Of a stretch of 64,000 nucleotides of DNA, positions 52,601 to 61,875 are shown one piece after another; positions within the stretch are counted from its first letter, which is position 1, and each line of letters begins with the position of its first letter. This DNA comes from Desulfobacterales bacterium (GTDB lineage Bacteria; Desulfobacterota; Desulfobacteria; Desulfobacterales; JAHEIW01), in contig JAQYWI010000002.1 of the NCBI GenBank assembly GCA_030145015.1, positions 22,506 to 86,505 on the forward strand, read 5' to 3'. Below the pieces are notes generated by a model that worked only from the letters and a program-made list of their open reading frames with translations, was not told the DNA's origin and ran no database searches. The position numbers were made by a program, and so were the translations under genes.

Positions 52601-53197
52601 CTATTGCCAATTCGTTAATACCTCACGCGCCTCCCGAGACCCCTGTGCCGCCTCTTTTTGGACCCATTGCCGCAGATCTGAGAGGTGATTTTGCGCCTCC
52701 GACTGTCCGCCAGACAGGGCTAGCTGGTACCACTCATATGCGGCCGCAGGATCTTTGATAATCGTTCCGCTATCATCCGTAGAGGTGGGATCAAAATAGC
52801 GCGCCACGATTAACGCGGCCTCTGCATGTCCGGCTTCAGCAGCGTACTCCAGCAGAATAAACGCCGCATCGGCCCGTTCCGGTTTTTGCGGGAATGATTT
52901 CGCTAGCGCTACGGCATCTTCCGGATCGATTCCCTTTCGCATCGCCTCTCGCACCTGTTCAAGTAAAGGCGCATCAGGTGAATAGGATGGTGGGGCAGGC
53001 TTGGGCGCCTCTTCCTTGGGAGGCAAATTTGCCATCCGAGGCAGTTTGGTTGGCTCAGCCGTTTCCTTGGTCGGAACGGCTTGTCTTGATACTCGCCAGG
53101 CGAAGTAGCCACCGACAGCTACAGTGATGACGATAGCAACCGTGATTGGGATCCACCACCGTGTTCGCGGCTCTTCATCGTCAAAATTATATTCCAC
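52601..53197 (-). CDS. Single-helix membrane protein with Sel1-like repeats
   Basis: 198 residues. A short acidic N-terminus (EYNFDDEEP), one helix (about 15-33, WIPITVAIVITVAVGGYFAW), a Pro-rich linker (about 45-75), then Sel1/TPR-like repeats (AEAGHAEAALIVARYF, PAAAYEWYQLALSGGQSEAQ, EAAQGSREAREVL). First gene of the Tag-like operon, 24 bases before the vWA gene. The GTG start at 53197 has AAAGGAGAG upstream. It could take the place of the missing PpkA N-terminal part as the inner-membrane anchor. Confidence 0.78.
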   Translation of the reverse strand: MEYNFDDEEPRTRWWIPITVAIVITVAVGGYFAWRVSRQAVPTKETAEPTKLPRMANLPPKEEAPKPAPPSYSPDAPLLEQVREAMRKGIDPEDAVALAKSFPQKPERADAAFILLEYAAEAGHAEAALIVARYFDPTSTDDSGTIIKDPAAAYEWYQLALSGGQSEAQNHLSDLRQWVQKEAAQGSREAREVLTNWQ

Positions 53198-53794
53198 AAG
53201 AACTCTCCTTTAATAACCAGTTATTGCAGCGATAATTATCGGATGCGGCGACTATAATATGCGTTCAGTTGGTTTTTCGGTCTATTTTATCCTATTCCAG
53301 GTGAGCAGGTAATATTCGGATTTATGAATTATTCCAAAACGATACAAGCGTCTCGGAAGGTTTGTCGGAACTGTGATCGTGACTGCAACCTGTAGCTGAA
53401 GAATGTGAATCTAAATCATCTATTTATTGTTTACCTTGCAAGTATATAAAGAAATGAATCCGTAGTGTCAAATTAAAGTTGTGACATCTATTAAATCCGA
53501 GCAAAATAAAGACAATTCAAGCTTTGACCCATTCCACTATATAAACAGTGCGTGTTTAGCCTCTGCCTTGATCCCGCGTGGAAAAGACGGGTCAGATTTC
53601 AACTGGACAAAAGGGCTATGGAGGTCCTAGTAGATTTTTGCTTGAATGTCGTCAGGTAAATCTTTATGATAGCGGCTAATTGGCTTCATAATCAGTTCTT
53701 CCGCCCGGCAGGTGACTTCGGAGAACTATTTCTGTGACGGTGTTTTGAGATCAACTTGTTCGTATAAGATACGAGAGTCCGGGAGCATACGTTT
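53198..53794. other. 597-base divergent gap, no gene seen
   Basis: Lies between the divergent Tag-like operon and the APC-TrkA gene and must hold both promoters. I see no ORF with a ribosome site, no strong palindrome, and none of the repeat families found elsewhere. GGGAG at 53781-53785 is the likely ribosome site for the APC-TrkA gene. Confidence 0.5.
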
Positions 53795-55828
53795 ATGGCG
53801 GAACAGATAGGGTTCAGACGCAATATGGGCCTGTTTATGGCGGTAATGATCGGCATTGGCGCCACGATGGGGCCGGGTATTTTTGCCCTGCCGGGCGAGC
53901 TGGCGCATATGATCGGTCCGCTGGGTGTTCTCGTCTATTTGGCGATGGGTTTTTTAACCCTGTTTACCGCCTTAAATTACAGCGAACTCAGTGCAGCCAT
54001 ACCGTTAGCCGGGGGCGGATATTCCTTTACCCACAGAACACTCAACAGACCCGTGGCGTTTTTTACCGGCTGGTTCTTCTGGATCGGCAACACCCTCGCC
54101 TGTTCGATGTACGCCCTTATCTTTGCCCTGACGATCCGCGCCTACTTTTTACCGGACGCCAGCATTGCCCTTCTCACCCTGCTCACCACCGTCGTATTCA
54201 CGGCCGTCAACCTCATGGGAATGAAGGAAGCCATTATCGTTATTACCGTAATGAATCTGGTGGAACTGGCGGTCCTGGTCGGCGTTGCCGGGCTCGGTTT
54301 CACAGATATTGAGCCGCTTAATCTGGAGCCTTTAGCGCCAATGGGATGGGGCCCCTTCATTCCGGCGATGGCCCTGATCTATATCTCCTATGTCGGGTTC
54401 GAACTGATTTCGAATGCGGCTGAAGAGATCATTCAACCGGGTAAAAACATTCCGCGAGCTATTTTGATCACATTGGGCGTAAGTACGGCAATTTATGTTT
54501 TTGTGGTCGGCGTAATGATGGGCACCGTCAATTATACCGAGCTCGCCCAGAGCGACATTCCGTTCATCTACGTTGCCGAGCGGCTTTTCGGCGGCTGGGG
54601 ACGCTGGGCCGGCGTCATCGCGACAATAATGGCGAGTCTTTCCGCATTCAGTGTGACATTGGGCGCCAGCGCCCGCATTTTATACGCATTGGGGCGCGAT
54701 AAACATTTTCCCTACTTTTTCGCCAAGTTGCATCCGAAATTCCAAACGCCCCATATTGCGCTTTTTATTTGTGCCCTGATTGTGATTATCTTCAGCTCCT
54801 CCGGCATCGTCAAATTTGTGGCTTCTTTGAGTGATTTCGGCTACCTGATGGGACTCGGAATCATCAATTATGCCGTGATTCCATTGCACAAAAAAATGCC
54901 CAATTTGCGACGTCCATTTCAAACCATGTTTTTCCCCTGGATACCTATTCTGGGCGTTATTACAACCTGGATCTTCGTTCCGGCATTAGAATTCAGAAGT
55001 TTTGTTCTGGGAGGGATACTGACCCTGGTCGGAAGCGCGATATATCTTTTCAATTCCGATAACCGCGCTGAAGTTTCCAAATTGACAAAATTTTATGTAA
55101 AATCATTGAAATTGTTTATATATAAATTAAGGAGAATGCGTATGCGAGTACTTATCATAAGTGGCGGAAAACAGGGCCAAAATATCGCTGATCGACTCCT
55201 GGCAAAAGATGAGTATCAGATGATGTTTCGCTCGGCGGAACATCAGGTAACCTTCATTGAAGAAGACGAGAAGCTATGTAAGGAATTGGAACAACGCTAC
55301 AATTGTCCAATTTACCAGGGAGACGGCACCAAGAAGGAATTACTGGGACAGGTAGGCCTTGATAATATTGATGTTGTCATCGCTGCCTTTCAAGATGACG
55401 GCCGCAATGTAATTGCGGCCCTCCAGGCCAGACAGTTAAAACTTGAAAAAGTCATCGCCATTGTCCAAAATTCCGAATACACACAGCTCCTTGAGCAGAA
55501 CAGCGTAGTGGTGGTTAACGCACCCTGGGCGACAGCAGCTATGGTCGAAAATATTCTCGACAACCCCGTTTTAGCGCAACTTTTCGAATTTGGAATCGGA
55601 GCGGCGAGTCTTTTAGAAGTAAGCGTGCCTGAAAATGCGAAGGTAAATGGCAATCTCATCCGCGATATTGAAATACCAAAAGGGTGCTTGATTGCCGCAA
55701 TCATCAGGGATAAGCAATTTGTGGTACCGCGCGGCGTTACGAGCATCGAGGTTGATGATCGCGTAATTTTTATCGGACCCGCCTCGGCCATAAAAAAAGC
55801 ATTCGATATATTTATGCTCAAAAAATAA
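53795..55828 (+). CDS. APC-family amino acid permease fused to a TrkA (RCK_N/RCK_C) regulatory half
   Basis: 677 residues. Residues 1-430 are an amino acid-polyamine-organocation permease with about 12 helices (GIGATMGPGIFALPGELAHM, then YSFTHRTLNRPVAFFTG). Residues about 450-600 are a TrkA-N/RCK_N Rossmann domain (VLIISGGKQGQNIADRL, FIEEDEKLCKELEQRY, YQGDGTKKELL) and about 600-677 an RCK_C domain (DIEIPKGCLIAAIIRDKQFV). It could be nucleotide-gated. An internal GGAG (55131-55134) with an in-frame ATG at 55142 marks the join, so the second half may also be made alone. The native operon partner seems to have been joined in frame. Confidence 0.9.
   Translation: MAEQIGFRRNMGLFMAVMIGIGATMGPGIFALPGELAHMIGPLGVLVYLAMGFLTLFTALNYSELSAAIPLAGGGYSFTHRTLNRPVAFFTGWFFWIGNTLACSMYALIFALTIRAYFLPDASIALLTLLTTVVFTAVNLMGMKEAIIVITVMNLVELAVLVGVAGLGFTDIEPLNLEPLAPMGWGPFIPAMALIYISYVGFELISNAAEEIIQPGKNIPRAILITLGVSTAIYVFVVGVMMGTVNYTELAQSDIPFIYVAERLFGGWGRWAGVIATIMASLSAFSVTLGASARILYALGRDKHFPYFFAKLHPKFQTPHIALFICALIVIIFSSSGIVKFVASLSDFGYLMGLGIINYAVIPLHKKMPNLRRPFQTMFFPWIPILGVITTWIFVPALEFRSFVLGGILTLVGSAIYLFNSDNRAEVSKLTKFYVKSLKLFIYKLRRMRMRVLIISGGKQGQNIADRLLAKDEYQMMFRSAEHQVTFIEEDEKLCKELEQRYNCPIYQGDGTKKELLGQVGLDNIDVVIAAFQDDGRNVIAALQARQLKLEKVIAIVQNSEYTQLLEQNSVVVVNAPWATAAMVENILDNPVLAQLFEFGIGAASLLEVSVPENAKVNGNLIRDIEIPKGCLIAAIIRDKQFVVPRGVTSIEVDDRVIFIGPASAIKKAFDIFMLKK
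55131..55144 (+). promoter_or_regulatory. Internal ribosome site at the domain join of the APC-TrkA fusion
   Basis: AAGGAG ending at 55134, then ATG codons at 55136 and 55142, both in frame (M448 and M450). The spacing of seven bases to the second ATG is ideal. Translation from it would give a free 228-residue TrkA-like protein starting M-R-V-L-I-I-S. Confidence 0.55.
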
Positions 55829-55880
55829 AGGGACGTAATTGAGCAGAAATTGAATTTTTCGACAGTCGCCGGGAGATATC

Positions 55881-57311
55881 TTAAGTCTTTATTTTTTTTG
55901 ACAAAATATGGGTGGCGCTGCCCAGAAAGAGTTCAGCCGCTTCTCCTTCCGTTTCGGACAGGGTCGGATGCGGATGAATGCTTAAAGCCATATCCTCGGC
56001 CAAAGCGCCCATCTCTATGGCCAAAACACCTTCGGAAATCAACCCTTCCGTATCGCGGCCGACAATTCCCACACCCAGGATACGCCCGGCCTCCGGGTCG
56101 ATAATTATTTTGGTTAGACCTTCGGGTGCGCCCATGGTCGTGGCGCGTCCTGAAAATTTCCAGGGAAATCGTTGGACTTTAATCGGTATATTTTCTTTAC
56201 GGGCTTGTTCTTCGGTTAGGCCGCACCAGGCTATCTGGGGGTCGGTATAAACCACAGCCGGAATGGCCCGAACATCGAAAGCGGAGGGTTCTCCCGCAAT
56301 GACTTCGGCAGCCACCTTGCCTTCGCGGGTGGCTTTATGCGCCAGCATCAACCCTCCGGCGACGTCTCCGACCGCAAAAATGCGCCCATCGGTGGTGCGC
56401 TGCTGCTCATCCACTTTTATAAATCCCTTTTCATCAAGCTCCACTTTGGTATTTTCGAGACCGATATCCTGGGAACTTGCCTTCCGGCCAATGGCCACCA
56501 GTACCCGATCAAAGCGCTGTTCCGGTTTTTCAACGTCGCCTTCCAAAATGACGTCAACGCCATTGTCGTTTGCCTGCATGGAAGCCACTTTGGTTTGAAG
56601 GCGGATGGTTTCAAAAATATTTTCAAGCCTTCGATGCAGCGGTTCGACCAGGTCCCGGTCCACACCCAAAAGAAGGTGGTCTTCGAGTTCAACCAGGCTG
56701 ACCCGGCTGCCCAGGGCGGCATAAACCGTGCCGAGTTCCAGGCCGACATATCCGCCCCCAAGGATGAGCAACGTTGGCGGTATATCCGCCAGTGCCAATG
56801 CGCCGGTGGAGCTCATGATACGGCTGCCGGGTTTAAACTCGGTACCCGGAAACGCAATCGGGCGCGACCCGGTCGCTATGATTGCATGCCGAAATTTGAT
56901 GCGGCTGACTTCAGCATCATGCAAGCGCACCAAATTTGAACTTTCAAACTGGGCCCGTCCCTGCATTAATTGAACACCGCGCCTGTTGCTCAAACTGACC
57001 AGGCCGTTGGCCAACGAATCGATGACGTTTCCTTTCCATTCCCGCAAGGCTTTAAGATCAATGCGGGGTTTATCAAACGTAATGCCCATGCTTGCGGCAC
57101 GCTCTGCGTCATGGATCAGTTCGGATAAAAAAAGAAAGGTCTTGGAAGGAATACAGCCTTTATACAGGCACACCCCGCCCGGTCGCCGGGCCGGATCCAC
57201 CATGGTCACGTCCAGTCCCAGGTCGGCTGCCCGAAACGCAGCCGCGTAGCCACCCGGTCCGCTGCCGACGATCAGGACTTCAGTTTCCTGCTCTAATTCG
57301 CCCATTACCAT
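55881..57311 (-). CDS. lpdA: Dihydrolipoyl dehydrogenase (E3)
   Basis: 476 residues. FAD-binding VGSGPGGYAAAFRAADLGL, redox disulfide C48-x4-C53 (GVCLYKGCIPSK), NAD-binding LILGGGYVGLELGTVYAALG and the C-terminal His-Glu site in SIHPHPTLSE. Regenerates lipoamide on E2 and yields NADH, which would feed complex I. ATG at 57311; an in-frame ATG two codons on is also possible. Last gene of the 2-oxoacid dehydrogenase operon, after a gap that holds a family E repeat. Confidence 0.97.
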   Translation of the reverse strand: MVMGELEQETEVLIVGSGPGGYAAAFRAADLGLDVTMVDPARRPGGVCLYKGCIPSKTFLFLSELIHDAERAASMGITFDKPRIDLKALREWKGNVIDSLANGLVSLSNRRGVQLMQGRAQFESSNLVRLHDAEVSRIKFRHAIIATGSRPIAFPGTEFKPGSRIMSSTGALALADIPPTLLILGGGYVGLELGTVYAALGSRVSLVELEDHLLLGVDRDLVEPLHRRLENIFETIRLQTKVASMQANDNGVDVILEGDVEKPEQRFDRVLVAIGRKASSQDIGLENTKVELDEKGFIKVDEQQRTTDGRIFAVGDVAGGLMLAHKATREGKVAAEVIAGEPSAFDVRAIPAVVYTDPQIAWCGLTEEQARKENIPIKVQRFPWKFSGRATTMGAPEGLTKIIIDPEAGRILGVGIVGRDTEGLISEGVLAIEMGALAEDMALSIHPHPTLSETEGEAAELFLGSATHILSKKIKT

Positions 57312-57375
57312 GGTTTTTTCTCCAAAACGCCATACGCTGTGGCCGATGGCTGTGTTGTTTACGCTTTAAAATGCT

Positions 57376-57515
57376 CACAAAAACAAGTGAGCTAAAATGC
57401 CTAAAGTGCCTAAAATTAAGGAATTCTGCCGTTTTTATAATAAAATATGATGGAGCATAGCGACACCATAACTTTAGGCACTTTAGTTCATTTTAGGCAT
57501 TTTAGGCACTTACAT
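57376..57515. repeat. Foldback repeat, family E (E2-E3 gap)
   Basis: The left arm TGCTCACAAAAACAAGTGAG then GCTAAAATGCCTAAAGTGCC mirrors the right TTTAGGCACTTTAGTTCATT and GGCATTTTAGGCACTT. The centre GGAATTCTGCC then ATAATAAAATATGATGGAGC is shared with the copies at 35440 and 42668. This copy lacks the GTCGAACGAC tandem. Confidence 0.75.
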
Positions 57516-57524
57516 ACCTTCATA

Positions 57525-58814
57525 CTATATCATCGTGATAAGCAGTTCATCCGGATCTTCCAGGGCTTGAATTACCACCTTTAAAAATTTAATGGCATCG
57601 GCGCCGTCCAGCACGCGGTGATCGATGCAAAGGACAATCGGCATGATCAATCGCGGGGCGATTTCATGTTCGCCTCTACCTTTATCAACCACCGCAGGCT
57701 GCAGCCGCCCCTGACCCATTCCCAGGATGGCCACCTCCGGAAAATTAATGATCGGCGCAAAATAGCCTCCGCCCATGGCGCCGGCATTGGTAATCGTAAA
57801 GGTGCTGCCCTGCAACTCTTCCAGGCCTACTTTGCGAGTGCGCGTGCGTTGCACCAGATCGTTCATTTCCACGGCAAGCTCTTTTATGCTTTTGCGGTCG
57901 ACATCGCGAACAACCGGAACAATCAAACCATTATCCGTGTTTACGGCGACACCAATATGAAAGTAGTTCTTAATAATGATCTCTCCGGCCCGGGCATCAA
58001 GGGTGGCGTTGAATTGCGGATACGTTTTCAGAGCGGTGGCAACCGCTTTTAACGCAAATACGGTCATGGTTAATCGACCGCCCTCGGCTTCGATTTCCGC
58101 CTTGTGTTTTTGGCGAAATGCTTCCAGCTTGGTGATGTCCACCTGATCCTGGCTGGTCACATGCGGGATCTGCGACCAGGCCGTAATCATCTGTTTGGCG
58201 GTTGCCCTCCGAATGGAGCGAAACGGCACCCGCTCAACCGGGCCCCATTTGGTGAAATCGGGTAATGCCGGCGATGGTATGGAAACAGCGGGAGCTTCTG
58301 CCGGGATAACTTCCCCGGCCGCCGGCGCTTCGACCAGTGCTTTGCCCGTTTCGGCAAAAGCGTGAACATCATCGGCTGTCACCAGGCCGGCGGATCCGGA
58401 CGGTGTTACCCGATAAAGATCAACGCCCAGCTCGCGCGCCAAACGGCGGGTGGCCGGTGAGGCCGGTACAGGTCCTTTTGTTTTCGCGGCTTCCGCTACG
58501 GATACCCCTTTTTCAGTTTCAGCCGCTTCAGCCGGTATTTCTTCGGGTTCCTGCACATCAACGACGACGGCTTCTTCACTGTTGCTAAAGGTCATCATCA
58601 CATCTCCGACCTTTACCGTATCTCCCGGTTTGACAAGCACCTCGGAAACCGTACCGCTAAACGGAGATGGGATTTCCACAGCCGCTTTATCCGTTTCGAC
58701 TTCTAAAATGAGATCGCCCTCTTTTACTTCCTGACCAACGGACACATGCACCGCAAGCACTTCGCCTTCGTGAACGCCTTCGCCTAAATCCGGTAATTTA
58801 AACGACCTGGACAT
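57525..58814 (-). CDS. 2-oxoacid dehydrogenase E2 (dihydrolipoamide acyltransferase)
   Basis: 429 residues. N-terminal lipoyl domain with the lipoylated lysine K43 (VETDKAAVE), a peripheral-subunit-binding domain (ASPATRRLARELGVDLYRVT), and the catalytic core with SQIPHVTSQDQVDITKL and the active-site DHRVLDGADA. Pro/Ala linkers join the domains. Sequence alone does not settle whether the substrate is pyruvate, acetoin or branched-chain acids. ATG at 58814 has GGGAGGG ahead; an upstream start was rejected. Confidence 0.95.
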   Translation of the reverse strand: MSRSFKLPDLGEGVHEGEVLAVHVSVGQEVKEGDLILEVETDKAAVEIPSPFSGTVSEVLVKPGDTVKVGDVMMTFSNSEEAVVVDVQEPEEIPAEAAETEKGVSVAEAAKTKGPVPASPATRRLARELGVDLYRVTPSGSAGLVTADDVHAFAETGKALVEAPAAGEVIPAEAPAVSIPSPALPDFTKWGPVERVPFRSIRRATAKQMITAWSQIPHVTSQDQVDITKLEAFRQKHKAEIEAEGGRLTMTVFALKAVATALKTYPQFNATLDARAGEIIIKNYFHIGVAVNTDNGLIVPVVRDVDRKSIKELAVEMNDLVQRTRTRKVGLEELQGSTFTITNAGAMGGGYFAPIINFPEVAILGMGQGRLQPAVVDKGRGEHEIAPRLIMPIVLCIDHRVLDGADAIKFLKVVIQALEDPDELLITMI

Positions 58815-58844
58815 AATCCCTCCCTTCGCCTTGCAGGCGAGCAG

Positions 58845-59116
58845 CAGGTTCAAGGTTCAGAGGTTCAGGGTTCAAGGGTTCCGGCTTCTGGCTGCTTTTC
58901 CGTGATTTTAGCCGACTCGTTAATCCGTCAAATAGTTAAATAGTCAATTAGTTATATGATTTAAACCATTTGACGATTTGACTACTCAACTACTTGACCA
59001 TTTAACTAAATCTTGAATCCTCCGACGAATTGACTATTCAACCAATCAACTGTTTAACTATACCCTCTGACCTCTGATATCTGCTTTCTGTTAATTAACC
59101 CCTGAACCTTTGAACC
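58845..59116. repeat. Nested foldback repeat, family D, with GGTTCA outer arms
   Basis: The outer arms are AGGTTCAAGGTTCAGAGGTT (left) and CCCCTGAACCTTTGAACCTT (right, up to the E1 beta stop). The inner arms are GTCAAATAGTTAAATAGTCA and AATTGACTATTCAACCAATC with a middle array of ATTTGACGATTTGACTACTC. The inner layer is shared with 21781-21900. It fills the E1 beta-E2 gap. Confidence 0.7.
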
Positions 59117-60100
59117 TTACGCAGCTGCCAGTACCTTTCTGGCCGCACGACATATACGTTCGCTGCCGGGCAAATAGACTTTCTCCCGATTAAACAATGG
59201 TATAATGACATCAAAACCGGCGACCCGCTCTATGGGAGCTTCCAAATGGTAAAATGCTTTTTCCATTAAACGCGAGACGATTTCAGCACCGGGGCCGAAA
59301 CTGCGCGGGGCTTCGTGAATCACCACCGCCCTGCCGGTCTTTTTAACCGATTGAACCAGAATTTCTTCATCCAGAGGTGAAATTGTCAGCAGATCGATTA
59401 CTTCCGCTTCAAGGCCGTCTTTGTCTTTAAGTTCAGCGGCCGCCTCCAGCGTGGGCCGCATCATGGCCCCATAGGAAATCAGGGTGACATTCGTGCCTTC
59501 CTTGATAAGTTGCGGCTTCCCAATGGGTAAGGTTTCTTCGGCCTCGGGCACTTCCTCGCGAAAGGCACGATACACCGCCTTGGATTCATAAAAGATCACC
59601 GGATCCGGGTCCCGGATAGCGCTGACCAACAACGCCCGGGCATTACGCGGTCCGGAAGGAATCACCATTTTGAGCCCCGGGGTATGGGCCCAGTAGGCCT
59701 CACGGCTTTCCGAGTGGTGTTCAAGCGCCCGGACACCACCGCCGTATGGTGTTCGCAAAACCATGGGTACATGAAATCTCCCCCGGGAGCGCCAGCGCAA
59801 ACGCGCGGCGTGGTTTTCAATCTGATGAAAGTTCTGATAACTAAAACCGGAAAACTGAATTTCACAGACCGGCTTGAGCCCGTAAGCCGCCATGCCGATG
59901 GACATGCCCACAATTGCAGATTCTGCCAGGGGCGTATCCAGCACCCGTTGATCGCCGAATTGATCGATGAGGCCGTCGGTTACCCTGAACACGCCTCCGT
60001 CAACCCCGACATCTTCTCCCAGGACGATAACACTGTCGTCCTTTTCCATTTCCTGCTGCAGTGCCAAATTGAGGGCCTGAACCATCGTCATTTTAGCCAT
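59117..60100 (-). CDS. 2-oxoacid dehydrogenase E1 component, beta subunit
   Basis: 327 residues, transketolase-like pyrimidine-binding and C-terminal domains. Typical opening TMVQALNLALQQEMEKDDSV then VLGEDVGVDGGVFRVTDGL; also GGGVRALEHHSES and TISPLDEEILVQSVKKTGRA. ATG at 60100 overlaps the alpha-subunit stop by eight bases and has GGAGGAGGG upstream, hence tight coupling for a 1:1 complex. It is followed by a repeat-filled gap and then E2. Confidence 0.96.
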   Translation of the reverse strand: MAKMTMVQALNLALQQEMEKDDSVIVLGEDVGVDGGVFRVTDGLIDQFGDQRVLDTPLAESAIVGMSIGMAAYGLKPVCEIQFSGFSYQNFHQIENHAARLRWRSRGRFHVPMVLRTPYGGGVRALEHHSESREAYWAHTPGLKMVIPSGPRNARALLVSAIRDPDPVIFYESKAVYRAFREEVPEAEETLPIGKPQLIKEGTNVTLISYGAMMRPTLEAAAELKDKDGLEAEVIDLLTISPLDEEILVQSVKKTGRAVVIHEAPRSFGPGAEIVSRLMEKAFYHLEAPIERVAGFDVIIPLFNREKVYLPGSERICRAARKVLAAA

Positions 60101-61199
60101 GATTGCCCTCCTCTCCGCCCCCGGCAAGCTCGCGGGCCAGGTCTGCTTTTTGTTCCTTTAAATAGGGCGGCATTTCGGCATAAGCATGCGCAAACATATC
60201 GATAGGATCGCCCAGCGCCTCCATTTGTTTTTCAGCGCCGTCCACGGCTGTCTGAATCTCTTCCATAATTTCAGATTCGACTTCGATCAGTTTCTCTTCA
60301 GAAAGCAAGCCCTTATCCAGGAGGTATTTTTGAAATCTGGGTAACGGATCCCGTTTGCTCCATTTTTCAACTTCCGCGTCGCAGCGATAGCGTGTGGGGT
60401 CGTCTGCGGTGGTATGCATTGTCAAACGGTAGGTCACGCACTCGATCAAGGTGGGCCCGCCGCCGGTTCGTGCTCTTTGCACGGCTTCCTGCGCAGCGGC
60501 ATAGACTGCCAGAATATCATTACCGTCCACCTGAATCCCCGGCAGACCATAAGCCAGTGCCTTCTGGGCTATCGTTTTTGAACGCGTCTGCCTGGAAAGC
60601 GGCATCGAGATCGCCCAGTGATTATTCTGACATACAAAAACCACCGGGGCCTGGAACACAGCGGCAAAGTTTAAGCCTTCATGAAAATCACCTTCGGAAG
60701 TTGCGCCATCTCCAAAATAGGTCATGGCCACGTCATCTTTTTGCCGGTATTTAGCGGCCCAGCCCAGGCCGACGGCATGAATAATCTGAGACCCCACAGG
60801 AACCGATATGGGCAGATCATTGCGGTCTTTTGGGATATCGACCCCTTCGCCAAATCCGTTGTTATAGATGATAACGCTTTCAAGGGATCTGCCGCGCCAT
60901 ATCTCGGCCGCTGTTTCGCGAAATGCCGGAACCATCCAATCACCGGGGCGTAAATGTGCAATCGTACCGAGCTGCGCGGCTTCCTGACCTTTTATCGGCG
61001 CAAACGTTCCGACCCGGCCCTGCCTTTGAAGATTAAGCAAGCGCTCATCAAACTTACGCGCCAGCAGCATGGTCCGATGGAGTTTGCGAAGAACATCTTC
61101 GCCAATATCCGGCTCCAGCTCTTTGTCCAGCTGCCCTTTTTCATTTAGAATCGAAAGATATTCAACTTTTTCGGAAATCGTTATTTTTTTTCGCGGCAT
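60093..61199 (-). CDS. 2-oxoacid dehydrogenase E1 component, alpha subunit (pyruvate dehydrogenase-like)
   Basis: 368 residues. The thiamine-diphosphate motif is GDGATSEGDFHEGLNFAAVF followed by CQNNHWAIS. The phosphorylation-loop region YRLTMHTTADDPTRYR and the substrate-side region VPAFRETAAEIWRGRS resemble pyruvate and branched-chain enzymes of the two-subunit E1 type. First gene of the operon. ATG at 61199 with GGAG eight bases ahead; an upstream extension was rejected. Confidence 0.95.
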   Translation of the reverse strand: MPRKKITISEKVEYLSILNEKGQLDKELEPDIGEDVLRKLHRTMLLARKFDERLLNLQRQGRVGTFAPIKGQEAAQLGTIAHLRPGDWMVPAFRETAAEIWRGRSLESVIIYNNGFGEGVDIPKDRNDLPISVPVGSQIIHAVGLGWAAKYRQKDDVAMTYFGDGATSEGDFHEGLNFAAVFQAPVVFVCQNNHWAISMPLSRQTRSKTIAQKALAYGLPGIQVDGNDILAVYAAAQEAVQRARTGGGPTLIECVTYRLTMHTTADDPTRYRCDAEVEKWSKRDPLPRFQKYLLDKGLLSEEKLIEVESEIMEEIQTAVDGAEKQMEALGDPIDMFAHAYAEMPPYLKEQKADLARELAGGGEEGNHG

Positions 61200-61638
61200 C
61201 GCGTGACTCCTTTGCAAAACCGATGATAACTCCGGCTGTAATAGATTTTTGGCTTTACTTCCGGTGTTCAAATTACCAATTTAATTATGGTGCGGATTTT
61301 GGTTTAGTCAAGAGCTTGCGGTATAACTTGAACCTATCTCAAAAATTCAGTTTTCTACTGAATTCAAAAGTATTCGATCAAAAAGTCTTTCGAGGAAGAA
61401 AAGGACTTTCAATTATTGTCGTTTACGAGTGAGTTCTCATTACACCTGGAGATTTCATGGAGAGTTAAGCGTTCTAATACCGGCGAGGAAAAAGTAAGCA
61501 GGATTCCAATCACTAGAAATGAGCCTGCAGCCGGCTGAATCAGGAATCGGCTAAAAGTTTTTGCCGGGCTGAATCTTTAACCATTTTTCAGTTGAGGCAT
61601 TCAAAGCTTTCAAATGCAGGAAAATTTCCGGGTAAAAA
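61200..61638. other. 439-base gap with a lone CTATCTCAAAA motif
   Basis: Contains ACCTATCTCAAAAATTCAG at about 61331-61349, which resembles one end of the family F elements, but no matching right end is found, so it may be a solo remnant. Otherwise AT-rich with no supported ORF. The promoter of the E1-E3 operon must lie near 61200-61300. Confidence 0.4.
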
Positions 61639-61875
61639 TTACTCTACAATTTCAAGCACTGTGCGCTTGTGCATCTTCGCTGATGCGGCGCCTAAAATGA
61701 TGCGAATAGATTTGGCGGTGCGCCCCTGTTTGCCGATGATTTTCCCCAGATCCTCTTTGGCCACTTTGAGTTCTAATACGGTGGCCTGGCTTCCTTTCAA
61801 TGCGTTGACCGTAACCTGCTCCGGATGGTCTACCAATGCCTCCGCAATACGTTGAATCAGATCTTTCATTTCCAT
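61639..61875 (-). CDS. khpA: KH-domain RNA-binding protein KhpA-like
   Basis: 78 residues, a single type II KH domain of the KhpA/YlqC family. The RNA-binding GxxG loop is G48-K-Q-G51 in LGKIIGKQGRTAKSIRIIL. In other bacteria KhpA pairs with KhpB and affects small RNA function and cell division. ATG at 61875 has GGAGGGG ahead; a longer TTG frame was rejected. It is usually next to rpsP/rimM, but here stands alone between metabolic genes. Confidence 0.93.
   Translation of the reverse strand: MEMKDLIQRIAEALVDHPEQVTVNALKGSQATVLELKVAKEDLGKIIGKQGRTAKSIRIILGAASAKMHKRTVLEIVE

Noticed and set aside
45500..53197. Complete type VI secretion system
   Set aside because: No TssB/C, Hcp, VgrG, ClpV, TssJ/K/L/M genes are present on either side within the window; only the Tag-like regulatory arm is seen.
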